Positions 9,630 to 18,287 of a DNA stretch of 64,000 nt are shown here, in pieces; position 1 is the first letter of the stretch; every line of letters starts with the position of its first letter. Source of the DNA: G963663525 sp963663525 (GTDB lineage Bacteria; Myxococcota_A; SURF-8; G963663525); NCBI GenBank assembly GCA_963663525.2, contig CAXXHC010000001.1, forward strand, positions 2,666,001-2,730,000, read 5' to 3'. Both the position numbers and the translations under genes were made by a program. The notes under the pieces were generated by a model. That model did not search any database. It saw only the letters and a program-made list of their open reading frames with translations, and had not been told where the DNA came from.

Positions 9630-10649
9630 TCACATTCCGGTGCGCAGGTGAACAATGTTGCCTCCCCTTCCCCGACGGCGTTCGATTCGGACCAGTCCGC
9701 ATTTTTCCATGTGATTCAACTGATAGTTCACCGTCTTCCGATGGCATCCGGTTTCTTCAACAAGGTTTCTCACGGTTCGGGTGTGATTTCGGGTTAAACT
9801 CTTGATGATTTTGTCTTGCAGATTCCGGCTTTTCCGGAGGGCGATCGTCTCTGGATCTTTCGCTTGCAGGTCATTTTGCACATCCGCAAGTTCAACATGA
9901 TCCACACCACGCCGGGCAGCATTCAAAACCATGGTGTGCACCTTGGATTTCAGCTCTCGCACGTTTCCCGGCCAGGCATGGGATTGTAGAGATACGAGGA
10001 CGTCGTGTTCCACTTGTACAGAAACCTTGTATTGACGATTGAAATCTTTCAAAAAAGACTCTGCCAGAACACGAATGTCTTCCGGACGTTCCCGTAGCGG
10101 CGGGATGACCATCGCGGGTTCTTCAGCCAGTCGATAGTATAAATCTCTGCGAAACTCCCCGCACTCGATCATGGCCAGAAGATCTTTGTTGGTGGCCGAT
10201 ACGATGCGTACATCAACACGCCTCGGTTTCATTTCACCGAGTCGTACAACTTCTTTTTCCTGAAGTGCTCGTAACAGCAAGGCTTGCGATCCCAGGGATA
10301 AATCACCGACTTCATCAAGAAACAACACCCCGCCATGAGCGGCCTCGAAATATCCGGGCTTGTCCGTCACAGCCCCTGTGAACGATCCCTTTTTGTGTCC
10401 GAACCATGTGCTTTCTGCCAGGGAGTCGGGGATGGATGCGCAATTGACCGCAACCAGCGGATGAGGTTTTCGAGAGCTATTGTAATGGATGGCTTTTGCG
10501 CAGCCTTCTTTTCCAACGCCCGTTTCCCCCTGAATCAGAATGGCCGTTGTTCCAATCCGAGCGATACCTAGGATCGTTTTAAACAGAGCTTTCGTCAGGG
10601 GATCAATCCCTATCAGCTCTGCCGTATTGGAATACGCAAGTTCAATCAC
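9630..10649 (-). CDS. Sigma54-type AAA+ regulator with winged-helix C-terminus
   Basis: 339 residues from a GTG start. A complete sigma54-interacting AAA+ domain is present: Walker A GETGVGKE (41-48), the loop GSFTGA (88-93, a common variant of GAFTGA), Walker B VLFLDEVGD (about 108-116), the sensor region SATNKDL and WPGNVREL. There is no N-terminal sensory domain. The C-terminus is not a Fis helix but a winged-helix-like segment (LVEETGCHRKTVNYQLNHM) ending in a basic wing. It sits between the recombinase operon and a divergent HTH gene. I infer control of phage or element genes in response to an unknown signal, possibly constitutively because a sensor domain is absent. Confidence 0.85.
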   Translation of the reverse strand: MIELAYSNTAELIGIDPLTKALFKTILGIARIGTTAILIQGETGVGKEGCAKAIHYNSSRKPHPLVAVNCASIPDSLAESTWFGHKKGSFTGAVTDKPGYFEAAHGGVLFLDEVGDLSLGSQALLLRALQEKEVVRLGEMKPRRVDVRIVSATNKDLLAMIECGEFRRDLYYRLAEEPAMVIPPLRERPEDIRVLAESFLKDFNRQYKVSVQVEHDVLVSLQSHAWPGNVRELKSKVHTMVLNAARRGVDHVELADVQNDLQAKDPETIALRKSRNLQDKIIKSLTRNHTRTVRNLVEETGCHRKTVNYQLNHMEKCGLVRIERRRGRGGNIVHLRTGM

Positions 10650-11267
10650 AATGGCGTCCAGAACGTTCGTAAAATGAGTGAAAGGGGTTCTTTAAGGTAT
10701 TGTGGCGGTTTCGATATTTTTCGTTTTCGTGGTGGAGCGATTGAAATATGGGTGGGAGAGTATCGGGATCCACAGGATTGGATCTCCATGAACATGGAGA
10801 AAATGCTGGATAAGTCGGACGAAATCTCAGCGTGATTTGCGTCGTTGTAAATGCTTTGATGGACTGTGCTTGGACATGATAAAGTAAAGATATAGTGATG
10901 CGTCATCGAAATCGCCATCCCCCCGATAAAGATGGCATAGATGAGCCTTTTCATTTTACCAGTATCCCATCGTGCTTGGTGTCTGTTCGTTGTTGATATC
11001 GAGCAAAACCTGACGCGGTTGGTGCAAAGAGCGTTGTAGTTTCTTCGAGTTTTTCTGGTCTCTGTGAACGATCATCAGCCTGGAAACGCCGATGCCACAA
11101 TCGAAAAACATGAGAAAAAACATACTTAACAATTCTAGAATAAAATGGTACCCTGTCAATTGTTAAGTGAAACCATTCAACTTAATTATCTAGTAACGAT
11201 TAGCATTAACTAAACCTCTGTGATATATTGGCAACAACTGCGTTGTATTTCCTAAGGAGAAGACACC
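10650..11267. other. Divergent regulatory region, no confident gene
   Basis: About 620 bases between two divergent regulators. Two minus-strand reading frames (10646-10954 and 10956-11159) are open, and the first ends on the GTG of the AAA+ gene (TGA/GTG overlap). Its start looks like a signal peptide (MKRLIYAIFIGG), but it lacks a clear RBS and recognisable features. The right part holds the operator-like inverted repeat and an AAGGAG RBS for the gene at 11268. Confidence 0.5.
11124..11185. promoter_or_regulatory. Operator-like inverted repeat
   Basis: ACTTAACAATT at 11124-11134 is matched by its exact reverse complement AATTGTTAAGT at 11158-11168, 23 bases apart. A further half site ACTTAA occurs at 11180-11185. 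The block lies 80-140 bases upstream of the HTH gene at 11268 and faces the divergent AAA+ regulator, as expected for a lysogeny-type switch. Binding by the HTH protein is inferred. Confidence 0.6.
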
Positions 11268-12563
11268 ATGCCACAGCCTATCAAGTTGTTGCTTAATGAG
11301 ATTCTCGGCGAAAAAGAACGCAAAGATATCCGAGATTGTATTGGTAAATCATTGAGTTACGTGGCCCAGATCCTTCAGGGAGATCAGATCCCCAGCGATC
11401 AAACGATTGCTCTTTTGGCGGAAAAATACGCTCCTGAACGTATGGGTGAACTCCTTTTCGCTGCCGCCGTCGCACGCCTTGAGAGAAGCAAGTTTCCCAA
11501 CCATCAAGACTTGAAGGAAACCGCTCTCAAGGCCCTTGAGTCCACATACGCTGAAGACGTCCGCTCGTCGTTGGGGGAAAAGGGACGATCCTTTCTTAAT
11601 TTTCCCGAAGCCTTCGAACCGTTGGTCATCGTTACCGGCGACAAACGCGAAGATCGAGAAAGCTGGATCACCATCGCGGATCTGGGCGCGCGCACGGCGA
11701 CACCGGCGGATACGCGATGGATTGCGGGCCTCGGCTTATCCAGGAATGTCGTCAAGCATATCGATAAGAATTTCCTGTTGCTTCCGGAAGACGAACTGAT
11801 CGAGCGTTTCGGGAGAACCAATCTGCTTGTTGTCGGTAGCCCCGCCGCCAATCACTTGGCCCGTAAAATCAACTCCAGCGCGATTTTTTGCTTCAACTAC
11901 AGTAAGAAAGCCCAAGAGGCGATCGAGGAGTTGATCGATCAAGCGAAAAGCCTGCCGACACTGACTCAGTTGGCGGCGTACAAGGAACAACATCAAAGCG
12001 ACCTTGAAAAGCGGATTCGGTCTCTGTTCGCCGGGGGTATTTTCGATCCCACCTACCCCGATGAATACGTGGCCGCGAAATACGCACAACGAGCGCAACA
12101 GGTACAATTGGACTGGGGGGTTGTTACCTTCGCTGCCAATCCTTATTATGCAGCCCTTTGTAAAAAAGAAGGTCGTAAAAACGATCATCGATACGTTTCG
12201 ATTCTTGCGGCCGGTATACACCACCCCGGTACGGCACATGCCTTGCGCCAGTTGAGTGTGGAACAGAGGGAACGGGTTTTCGAGAAACATCCTTTCGGCG
12301 GTGTGCTGCGTGTGGAACTGGATTTGAATGAACATTTTTCCACACGCGTGGAAAATGCCGCCTGTCGATGGGAGGATGAGGCAGATAGAGCTCGAAAAGA
12401 GTCTGACGATCAACAACAGATGCTCCTTAACAACCTCGCAGATATTAAGGAACAGCTTGAAAAGAAACAACTTCGTCATTTGGAGTTGGAATCGAATCAG
12501 GTTCAAGCAGGACTTCGTCTACTCCAAAGCCTTTCCGAGCCATGGGAAGAGAACGTCGAATAA
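11268..12563 (+). CDS. HTH regulator with large sensor-like domain (candidate phage repressor)
   Basis: 431 residues, AAGGAG RBS nine bases upstream. The N-terminus reads as a Cro/CI-type helix-turn-helix (IGKSLSYVAQILQGDQIPSDQTIALLA, about 25-51). The middle is an alpha/beta domain with NLLVVGSPAANHLARKI, FAANPYYAAL and SILAAGIHHPGTAHAL; this reminds me of the sensor-type domain with a glycine-rich VVG.P..N segment found behind HTH domains in other regulators, but I cannot name it. The last 60 residues form a coiled coil, suggesting oligomerisation. It lacks the S24 autoprotease domain of LexA-like repressors, so induction would work differently. Position after the divergent operator supports a repressor role. 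Confidence 0.6.
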   Translation: MPQPIKLLLNEILGEKERKDIRDCIGKSLSYVAQILQGDQIPSDQTIALLAEKYAPERMGELLFAAAVARLERSKFPNHQDLKETALKALESTYAEDVRSSLGEKGRSFLNFPEAFEPLVIVTGDKREDRESWITIADLGARTATPADTRWIAGLGLSRNVVKHIDKNFLLLPEDELIERFGRTNLLVVGSPAANHLARKINSSAIFCFNYSKKAQEAIEELIDQAKSLPTLTQLAAYKEQHQSDLEKRIRSLFAGGIFDPTYPDEYVAAKYAQRAQQVQLDWGVVTFAANPYYAALCKKEGRKNDHRYVSILAAGIHHPGTAHALRQLSVEQRERVFEKHPFGGVLRVELDLNEHFSTRVENAACRWEDEADRARKESDDQQQMLLNNLADIKEQLEKKQLRHLELESNQVQAGLRLLQSLSEPWEENVE

Positions 12564-12676
12564 AAAATCAGCTTACCAATACTATGTAGCTGGATTTCTA
12601 GTTGATCCAGAACTTCAAAAATCACTTCCGATGCAGTTTGGTTGCATTCCCACCCCACAGCGGTTTTCTGATGGTA

Positions 12677-12919
12677 TTGGCCATTTTCCAATTTAATTGG
12701 CCATTTTTTGGGATAAATAGGCCACTTTGCCAATTAATTGGCCACTTTTCGAAATTAATTGGCCACTTTTGCCAATTTAATTGGCCAATTTAATGCTCCT
12801 CGCATGTCTCATGTTTTCTTAGTGATTCCGATATTTTGGAACGTTATGGGTGCATCTCCCGGAAATTTAATTGGCCACTTTTCGAAATTAATTGGCCAAT
12901 TTGCCAATTTAATTGGCCA
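12677..12919. repeat. 21-bp-phased array of TTGGCCA-type repeats
   Basis: Nine copies of a TTAATTGGCCA(C/A)TTTT-like unit lie between the repressor and the sigma-like gene. The TTGGCCA cores start at 12677, 12697, 12718 (TAGGCCA), 12738, 12759, 12781, 12871, 12892 and 12913. Spacing is 20-22 bases within two blocks (six plus three), i.e. two helical turns, so all sites face one side of the DNA. The core is palindromic. Likely a cooperative protein-binding array controlling the early operon, or a second origin. No gene fits here. Confidence 0.8.
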
Positions 12920-13118
12920 ATTTATCCCAATAAATAGAGCGTTCGCTCCCATCCACTGAGGTTTCTTTCGTTTTATCCCCTCATTCAAAAACAAGCATGG
13001 CCCCATATAGGTCTAAGTCCTCGTAAATACTTATAAATACAACTTGGCATCCCGATTGCTGTATCGGTCTGCATCTTTCAATTTTTTGCGTGATGCACAT
13101 GCAAAAAGGAGCCATGCC

Positions 13119-13466
13119 ATGCTAGCCAGAACCACCGACATTCCCGATTTCGCCAAAGCCACCCAAATGCATGAATGCCATCGACTTGAAGCCGCCGCAT
13201 CCAATCCCGAACAAAACCTGCTAGCCGAAGACGCCTTCCATATTGCCGAGCGAGCCATCGATGAACGTTTTGCCAAAACCAAGCCCGAAAAAGCGGCACG
13301 CATGAAACGCATGTTGCGTCTTTATGTTCTTGAGGAACGCACTTTGGAAGAAGTCGGCCATGAGTTCCATCTCTCCCGTGAACGGGTGCGCCGGATTCTC
13401 TGCCAGGCCCGCAACACCGTCCGGCGTTACATGGTGCGCATGGATCGTCTGGAGGTCTCGGCATGA
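13119..13466 (+). CDS. Sigma-70 region-4-like protein
   Basis: 115 residues from ATG 13119, eight bases after AAAAAGGA. The C-terminal half (LYVLEERTLEEVGHEFHLSRERVRRILCQARNTVRRYM read in parts) is a clear sigma region 4 helix-turn-helix. Region 2 is absent; the N-terminus is a short helical segment. It could be a phage sigma-like activator or an anti-sigma partner that redirects RNA polymerase to early genes. It overlaps the nuclease gene by 4 bases and heads the replication operon, just downstream of the phased array. Confidence 0.75.
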   Translation: MLARTTDIPDFAKATQMHECHRLEAAASNPEQNLLAEDAFHIAERAIDERFAKTKPEKAARMKRMLRLYVLEERTLEEVGHEFHLSRERVRRILCQARNTVRRYMVRMDRLEVSA

Positions 13467-14617
13467 TACGGCGAACAAACAGAGGTTGCACCGCCGCCCA
13501 AACCATGGAACTTCTCATGGAGCCGTGCTCTCCAACCCGCGAAACCGTTTCCTGCTCGGAAATCACCTCTTGGCTCTCCTGCCGCAAAAAACACGAATTT
13601 CGTTATGTTCGTTGCTTGGCTCCGTTGGAAGACAGCGAGCCGTTGAACCTGGGTCGAGCCGTCCACGCCGGTCTGGAAAGCTGGTATCTGCAACGTGATC
13701 AACAATCGGCCCTCAATGCGGTTCGGGAATCTCTTGATGGCTGTAGCTCGGAAATGGAGCTGCTTCCCAAAGCGCTCGGCATGATCGAGGGTTACATCAA
13801 GTACTGGAAAAACCGCGAGGATCTCCAGACCCTGCATGTGGAGCTTCCTTTCCGTGTTCCCCTGCGCACTCCGTCCGGTCGCTCTTCCCGCATCTACGAC
13901 CTGGTGGGTCGGGTGGATGGCATTGTACAAAAACCCGACGGATCCATCTGGATCCTGGAACACAAGACTCTGGGTCGAAAGGACAAACACTATTTCGACA
14001 AGCTGGATGTGGACATTCAGGTGCGGGCATATTGCTGGGCGATACGAAGATTCACCGGTTTGGATGTCCAAGGGGTCATCTATAATGTATTGCGCTCGAA
14101 GCTTCCCGCCCGCCCCGAAATTCTTAAATCCGGCAAGCTGTCCAAACGCGCCAACATCGACACCACCTACGAGATTTTTTCCAACGCCATTGCGGACAAC
14201 AGCTGCGATCCCAACGAATATGCCGAGATTCTCGAACGCCTGAAAACCGAAGGCAACACTTTTTTCATGCGCCGGGAGGTGGAGTTTACCTCCGGGGAGC
14301 TGGATTCCTTCTCCCTCGACCTCTACCGCATCACCCGCGACATGCGACGCAGCAGCCGGGAAGAAAGCTATCGCAATCCTACCGCCTGCGGACAGTTCGG
14401 TCCTTGCTCTTTTCGAGATTTGTGCATCGGCACGCTCCCCCAGGATGAAGTGTTCGAACACTATCGTGAACTTTCGACGAAACATCCCGAGCTTTCCGAT
14501 GTGGATCTCGACGCGCTCAAACCCGTCGCTACGCGAACCCCATCCAACGAAAAACCTGAAATCTCCGATGATTTTTTGAATTCCCTGCTCGACGACGAGC
14601 CACCCCTTCTTTCCTGA
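13463..14617 (+). CDS. PD-(D/E)XK nuclease, Cas4/AddB-like
   Basis: 384 residues. Motifs of the RecB/Cas4 nuclease fold are visible: GRAVHAGLE (histidine motif, about 57-65), GRVDGI (aspartate) and ILEHKT (E-x-K, about 170). One cysteine near the N-terminus (WLSCRKK) and three at the C-terminus (ACGQFGPCSFRDLC) could ligate an Fe-S cluster as in Cas4 and AddB. An alternative start is ATG 13505. The setting with RecD2-like helicase and a Hjc resolvase points to a phage recombination or DNA-end processing role. Confidence 0.8.
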   Translation: MIRRTNRGCTAAQTMELLMEPCSPTRETVSCSEITSWLSCRKKHEFRYVRCLAPLEDSEPLNLGRAVHAGLESWYLQRDQQSALNAVRESLDGCSSEMELLPKALGMIEGYIKYWKNREDLQTLHVELPFRVPLRTPSGRSSRIYDLVGRVDGIVQKPDGSIWILEHKTLGRKDKHYFDKLDVDIQVRAYCWAIRRFTGLDVQGVIYNVLRSKLPARPEILKSGKLSKRANIDTTYEIFSNAIADNSCDPNEYAEILERLKTEGNTFFMRREVEFTSGELDSFSLDLYRITRDMRRSSREESYRNPTACGQFGPCSFRDLCIGTLPQDEVFEHYRELSTKHPELSDVDLDALKPVATRTPSNEKPEISDDFLNSLLDDEPPLLS

Positions 14618-14630
14618 CAAGGAGAACATC

Positions 14631-15440
14631 ATGCCGAAAAAGACCCAAACCGAAGACACCGCCCTGTCCACTACGACCGACACCGCCATCGCGCTTCCCG
14701 ATGACCTTCTGGGAGAGTTGGCGGAACTCGGCGCTCTGGATGCGTTGGACAAGGAAGACCGCCCCCTGCCGTTCTGGATTTTCAATGCCAAAATCAGGCT
14801 TGAAGACGGATCCTGGGTGCCCAAGGACACGTTTTTCAATACCGTGTCCGAGCTGTGCAAAGACGAAATCGATTGCGTACTGTTGCATCTGCGCAAAACC
14901 CGTCGCTACGCCGAGTACATCGAAGGGGTCGGCACTCAGGTCTACTGCCGTTCCGACGATCTTCTTGAAGGCATCACCGAAGACGGTGAAATCCGCTCCT
15001 GCGACAGCTGTCCCAACAAAAACTGGGGTGCCGGTCGTGGCCGTGATGCGGCTCCCAAATGCGGCATTGTGTACAACCTGATCGGCATCGATTTGGAGGA
15101 TCAATCTCCCTTCATCGTGCGAGCCAAATCCACCTCCTTGAAACCGGTACAAAAATACATCGCCCGTCATTTTGCGAGAAAACTGCGTCGCCCCGGTGGA
15201 GTCCTCGGAGATTATCCGCTGTTCGTCTACCAGACCCGACTGTCGCTACGTATGCCCACCGACAACTACTCCGTCCTTTCGCTCGAAAAAATGGGGACTT
15301 GCACCCAGGACCAGGTGCGGGAATTCACCGAACTCTACAAATACTTCAAGGATTCGGCCCGAGTGCGCACAGACATCGAACCGGAAGACACTGGGGATGA
15401 ATCCCACGAGACCCACGACGCCGAGTTTCTGTCGGACTGA
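14631..15440 (+). CDS. Conserved phage protein with cysteine cluster, possible ssDNA-binding or recombination partner
   Basis: 269 residues, AAGGAG RBS, 13 bases after the nuclease gene. Residues about 120-145 contain CDSCPNKNWG followed by a further cysteine (PKCGIVYNL), suggesting a small zinc or Fe-S site. The rest is mixed alpha/beta with an acidic C-terminal tail (EDTGDESHETHDAEF). Acidic tails are typical of phage single-strand binding proteins and exonuclease partners, and such proteins commonly lie next to a Cas4-like nuclease. The assignment is an inference from context; I do not recognise the family. Confidence 0.55.
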   Translation: MPKKTQTEDTALSTTTDTAIALPDDLLGELAELGALDALDKEDRPLPFWIFNAKIRLEDGSWVPKDTFFNTVSELCKDEIDCVLLHLRKTRRYAEYIEGVGTQVYCRSDDLLEGITEDGEIRSCDSCPNKNWGAGRGRDAAPKCGIVYNLIGIDLEDQSPFIVRAKSTSLKPVQKYIARHFARKLRRPGGVLGDYPLFVYQTRLSLRMPTDNYSVLSLEKMGTCTQDQVREFTELYKYFKDSARVRTDIEPEDTGDESHETHDAEFLSD

Positions 15441-15453
15441 GAAAGGAACCATC

Positions 15454-15999
15454 ATGAGAACCTTCATTTGTCCCGATATCAAAGTTAAACCTTGTCCCTG
15501 CTGCGGGAAAGAATCCTTGCTGTGGACCAGCTCCGCCGATGTGGAAAGTTCCGACGGAGAATTCCCCGTTCTTTTCTGGGTTCAGTGCGCCAACGAAGAG
15601 TGTGGCGTTCGCACCCTCGATTCCGCGTCCTATCAAGACGCGATTGAAACCTGGGATCGACGACCCGATCGCCCAAAACCTGCACCCGACAACTCGGCCT
15701 CCACCCGAATGATGCAAGTGTCTTACGAAGCGTTTCAGTTGTTCAATCGCAAAAACGCCGATTACGGAAATTCGTTTTCCCGTTGCGGCATCGGCGGCGT
15801 GATGGTCCGCCTGATGGACAAGATCTCCCGGGCCATCGTGGTCAGCCGCCACTCGATCCAGATCAAAACGGAAACGTTACGCGATACCCTGCTGGACCTC
15901 TCCAACTACGCCCTGATGGGGGTGATTCTTCTGGATACGGGAAACGCTTCGTCTCAGGGATCGCGTTCCCCCTCCCATCGCACCATGGAGAAAAACTGA
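15454..15999 (+). CDS. Lar-like zinc ribbon fused to Nmad1 (DUF1599) domain
   Basis: 181 residues from ATG 15454 (AAAGGA upstream). The first 65 residues form a Lar-type zinc ribbon (CPCCGK ... CANEECG ... AIETWDRR); Lar proteins counter restriction. The C-terminal half carries NRKNADYGNSF, VMVRLMDKISRA and ETLRDTLLDLSNYALMGVI, the pattern of nucleotide modification associated domain 1. Nmad1 proteins occur in phages that alter their DNA bases. The fusion suggests one protein linked both to nucleotide metabolism and to escape from host restriction. It ends on the ATG of the next gene. Confidence 0.75.
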   Translation: MRTFICPDIKVKPCPCCGKESLLWTSSADVESSDGEFPVLFWVQCANEECGVRTLDSASYQDAIETWDRRPDRPKPAPDNSASTRMMQVSYEAFQLFNRKNADYGNSFSRCGIGGVMVRLMDKISRAIVVSRHSIQIKTETLRDTLLDLSNYALMGVILLDTGNASSQGSRSPSHRTMEKN

Positions 16000-18287
16000 T
16001 GCAGGCTAGGAGTGAGCAGCTGGAAGGTGCGATCACCATCCACAAGCAAACGCCCAAGCTGTGGTCGATCTGCAGCATCGGTGGGCGCAAGGCGGTGGGT
16101 GTGCTTTCTCCCGGCATCCGCGAAGGCGATCATGTGCGAATGCAAGGGAAAATGGAGCATCACCCCAACTTCGGCGAGCAGTTCCGCTTTCGTACCTGTG
16201 AAGCCATCCTGCCCTCGGGCCTCTCCGGGGTGCAGCGTTATCTCGATCGGCATTTCAAGCATGTAGGACCCAAAATCGCCGCCGAGATTCTCACCACCTA
16301 CGGCGAGACATTTTTCGAGATTTTAGAGTCCGATCCCGATAACGTGGCCGAACGCATCCGGGGTATTACCCGTGACCGTGCCCAAAAGATGCGGGACACC
16401 TGGCTGGCCATCAAAAGGGACCACGAGGCCGATCTGTTTTTCTCCCGCTGCAACCTTACGCCGTCCATGATGCGGAGAGTGTATGCCGCTTTTATCAAAG
16501 ATTTCGATACGTACGAAAAACTCAGCGACATCCCGGTGGAGGACCGATTACGGGTCGTAGAAAAGATTCGCAAAAATCCCTACAGCTTGATCGAAAAGGT
16601 AGAAGGCATCGCCTTTGCCCGGTCTGACACCATTGCTCGCAGCCTTTCCTTTGATTTCAACTCCCCTTTTCGCATCCGTGCCGGGATTTTTCATACACTG
16701 ATCGACGCTTCCCAATCCGGCGGTCATTGCCATTTGCCGGAACGGGTGTTGTGCAAAAAGGCGGCGGCCACATTGGGGGTCTCTTCCGAGCAGGCTTCGG
16801 AACAGCTTCAAACCTTAATCCATGAAGAAAAGCTGATTCGTGACGATGCGTGTCTCTTCCTGCCGCGTTTGTACGAGATGGAATTGCGGGTTGCCAAGGG
16901 ATTGAAAGCCATCGCTGCGGCTTCGCGATTTCGCGTGATGGCGCAACTGACCGACGCCGATTGGAACTGGTTGGTGAAAAAACAACGTCAGGCCATCGAG
17001 CACGCGATGAACCACAACATGCTGGTCATCACCGGTGGACCGGGGACCGGCAAAACCAGCCTGCTGCAAAAACTTCTCTTAGCGTTAGGTGACGCCACGG
17101 TCGAACTCGCAGCGCCCTCGGGAAAAGCCGCCAAACGCATATCCGAACAAACCGGGCGACCGGCGAGAACCATTCATCGTTTGTTGGAATACCATCCGGA
17201 GATTGGTTTTCGCGTTCATGCGGAGAACCCCATCGATGCCGAGGTGGTGATTATCGACGAAACCTCCATGGTGGATCTGTCCCTAATGGATGCCCTCGTC
17301 GATGCGGTGGATCCAAAAACAACCCAGCTGATTTTCGTCGGCGATGTGGACCAGCTTCCCAGCGTAGGCGCGGGTTCGGTATTGAGCGACATCATCGAAT
17401 CCGGCATCTGTCCCGTGGTACGATTGACGGACATTCTGCGCCAGGATGAAGCCTCATCCATTGTCACCAACGCCCATCGGGTCAACCAGGGACAACCGTT
17501 AGTCACCGACAACAAAAGAGATTTCTTCACCGCTTACGTGGACGACCAGCAAGGCATCGTGGCGTTGATCAAGAAGATCCTGACCATCATGCCGGAAAAG
17601 CTCGGACTCGACCCTCGCAACGATATTCAGATTCTCTGTCCGGCCCGAAAAGCCCTCGTCGGCGTGGAAAATCTGAATCACGTCGCGTCCGAGTTGTTGA
17701 ATCGTCGAGGACAACGTATTCCCGGATCTTCCATCAAAGTCGGCGATCGGGTGATTCAACGGCGCAACAATTACCATCGACGGGTGTTCTCGGAAACCCT
17801 GTGGAAAACCCATCGCGACCGCGTGATACACCAATCGATGGGTGGGGATTCCATCGACGACTTGATGGACGCGTTTGATGACAAAGATTCCCCTGTACAG
17901 CAAGGAGTTTTCAACGGCGATCGGGGTCGCATCATCGAGTATGTGCGTCATCCGAATCTGGTGATTGTTCGCTTTGATGGGGATCGTGGATCCAATGGAA
18001 CCGTGTCGGCTTATACGACACTGGCTGCCGATGACGAACTTCTTTTGTCCTGGGCCAGCACCATTCACCGTAGCCAGGGATCGGAGTATCCCGCCGTCAT
18101 CATCCCACTGCATGCCGCGCATTACGTGATGCTGCAACGCAACCTTTTCTACACCGCCATCACCCGGGCCAGCCGCGCCGTTTTTCTCGTCGGATCGAAA
18201 AAAGCCATCACGATCGCCATCCGCAACACCGACCAGGCCAGGCGTTTTACCCGATTGTCCGCCCGGCTTCGAAGGACTGAACCATGA
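15999..18287 (+). CDS. RecD2/TraA-like superfamily 1B DNA helicase
   Basis: 762 residues, ATG overlapping the previous TGA. The N-terminus has an OB-like segment and helix-hairpin-helix-like region (GLSGVQRYLDRHFKHVGPKIA) as in RecD2. Helicase motifs follow: I GGPGTGKTS (about 347), II VVIIDETSMVD, III FVGDVDQLPSVG, and the C-terminal UvrD_C_2 block (STIHRSQGSEYP and YTAITRAS). It would unwind DNA 5'-3'. It lies between the nuclease genes and the primase-helicase, suggesting phage replication or recombination-dependent replication. Adjacent genes overlap by 1-4 bases, so this is a tightly coupled operon. Confidence 0.9.
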   Translation: MQARSEQLEGAITIHKQTPKLWSICSIGGRKAVGVLSPGIREGDHVRMQGKMEHHPNFGEQFRFRTCEAILPSGLSGVQRYLDRHFKHVGPKIAAEILTTYGETFFEILESDPDNVAERIRGITRDRAQKMRDTWLAIKRDHEADLFFSRCNLTPSMMRRVYAAFIKDFDTYEKLSDIPVEDRLRVVEKIRKNPYSLIEKVEGIAFARSDTIARSLSFDFNSPFRIRAGIFHTLIDASQSGGHCHLPERVLCKKAAATLGVSSEQASEQLQTLIHEEKLIRDDACLFLPRLYEMELRVAKGLKAIAAASRFRVMAQLTDADWNWLVKKQRQAIEHAMNHNMLVITGGPGTGKTSLLQKLLLALGDATVELAAPSGKAAKRISEQTGRPARTIHRLLEYHPEIGFRVHAENPIDAEVVIIDETSMVDLSLMDALVDAVDPKTTQLIFVGDVDQLPSVGAGSVLSDIIESGICPVVRLTDILRQDEASSIVTNAHRVNQGQPLVTDNKRDFFTAYVDDQQGIVALIKKILTIMPEKLGLDPRNDIQILCPARKALVGVENLNHVASELLNRRGQRIPGSSIKVGDRVIQRRNNYHRRVFSETLWKTHRDRVIHQSMGGDSIDDLMDAFDDKDSPVQQGVFNGDRGRIIEYVRHPNLVIVRFDGDRGSNGTVSAYTTLAADDELLLSWASTIHRSQGSEYPAVIIPLHAAHYVMLQRNLFYTAITRASRAVFLVGSKKAITIAIRNTDQARRFTRLSARLRRTEP

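Noticed and set aside
10646..11159. Two small minus-strand genes between the regulators
   Set aside because: Only weak support (one stop/start overlap, one leader-like start); no RBS or family. Left as a regulatory region.
12677..12919. CRISPR array
   Set aside because: Units of about 21 bases with no unique spacers of normal length; no cas genes apart from a Cas4-like phage nuclease.
12677..12919. Sigma54 promoters in the phased array
   Set aside because: The GG and GC elements in units such as TTGGCCACTTTTGCC are 8 bases apart instead of 10, so the -24/-12 spacing is wrong.
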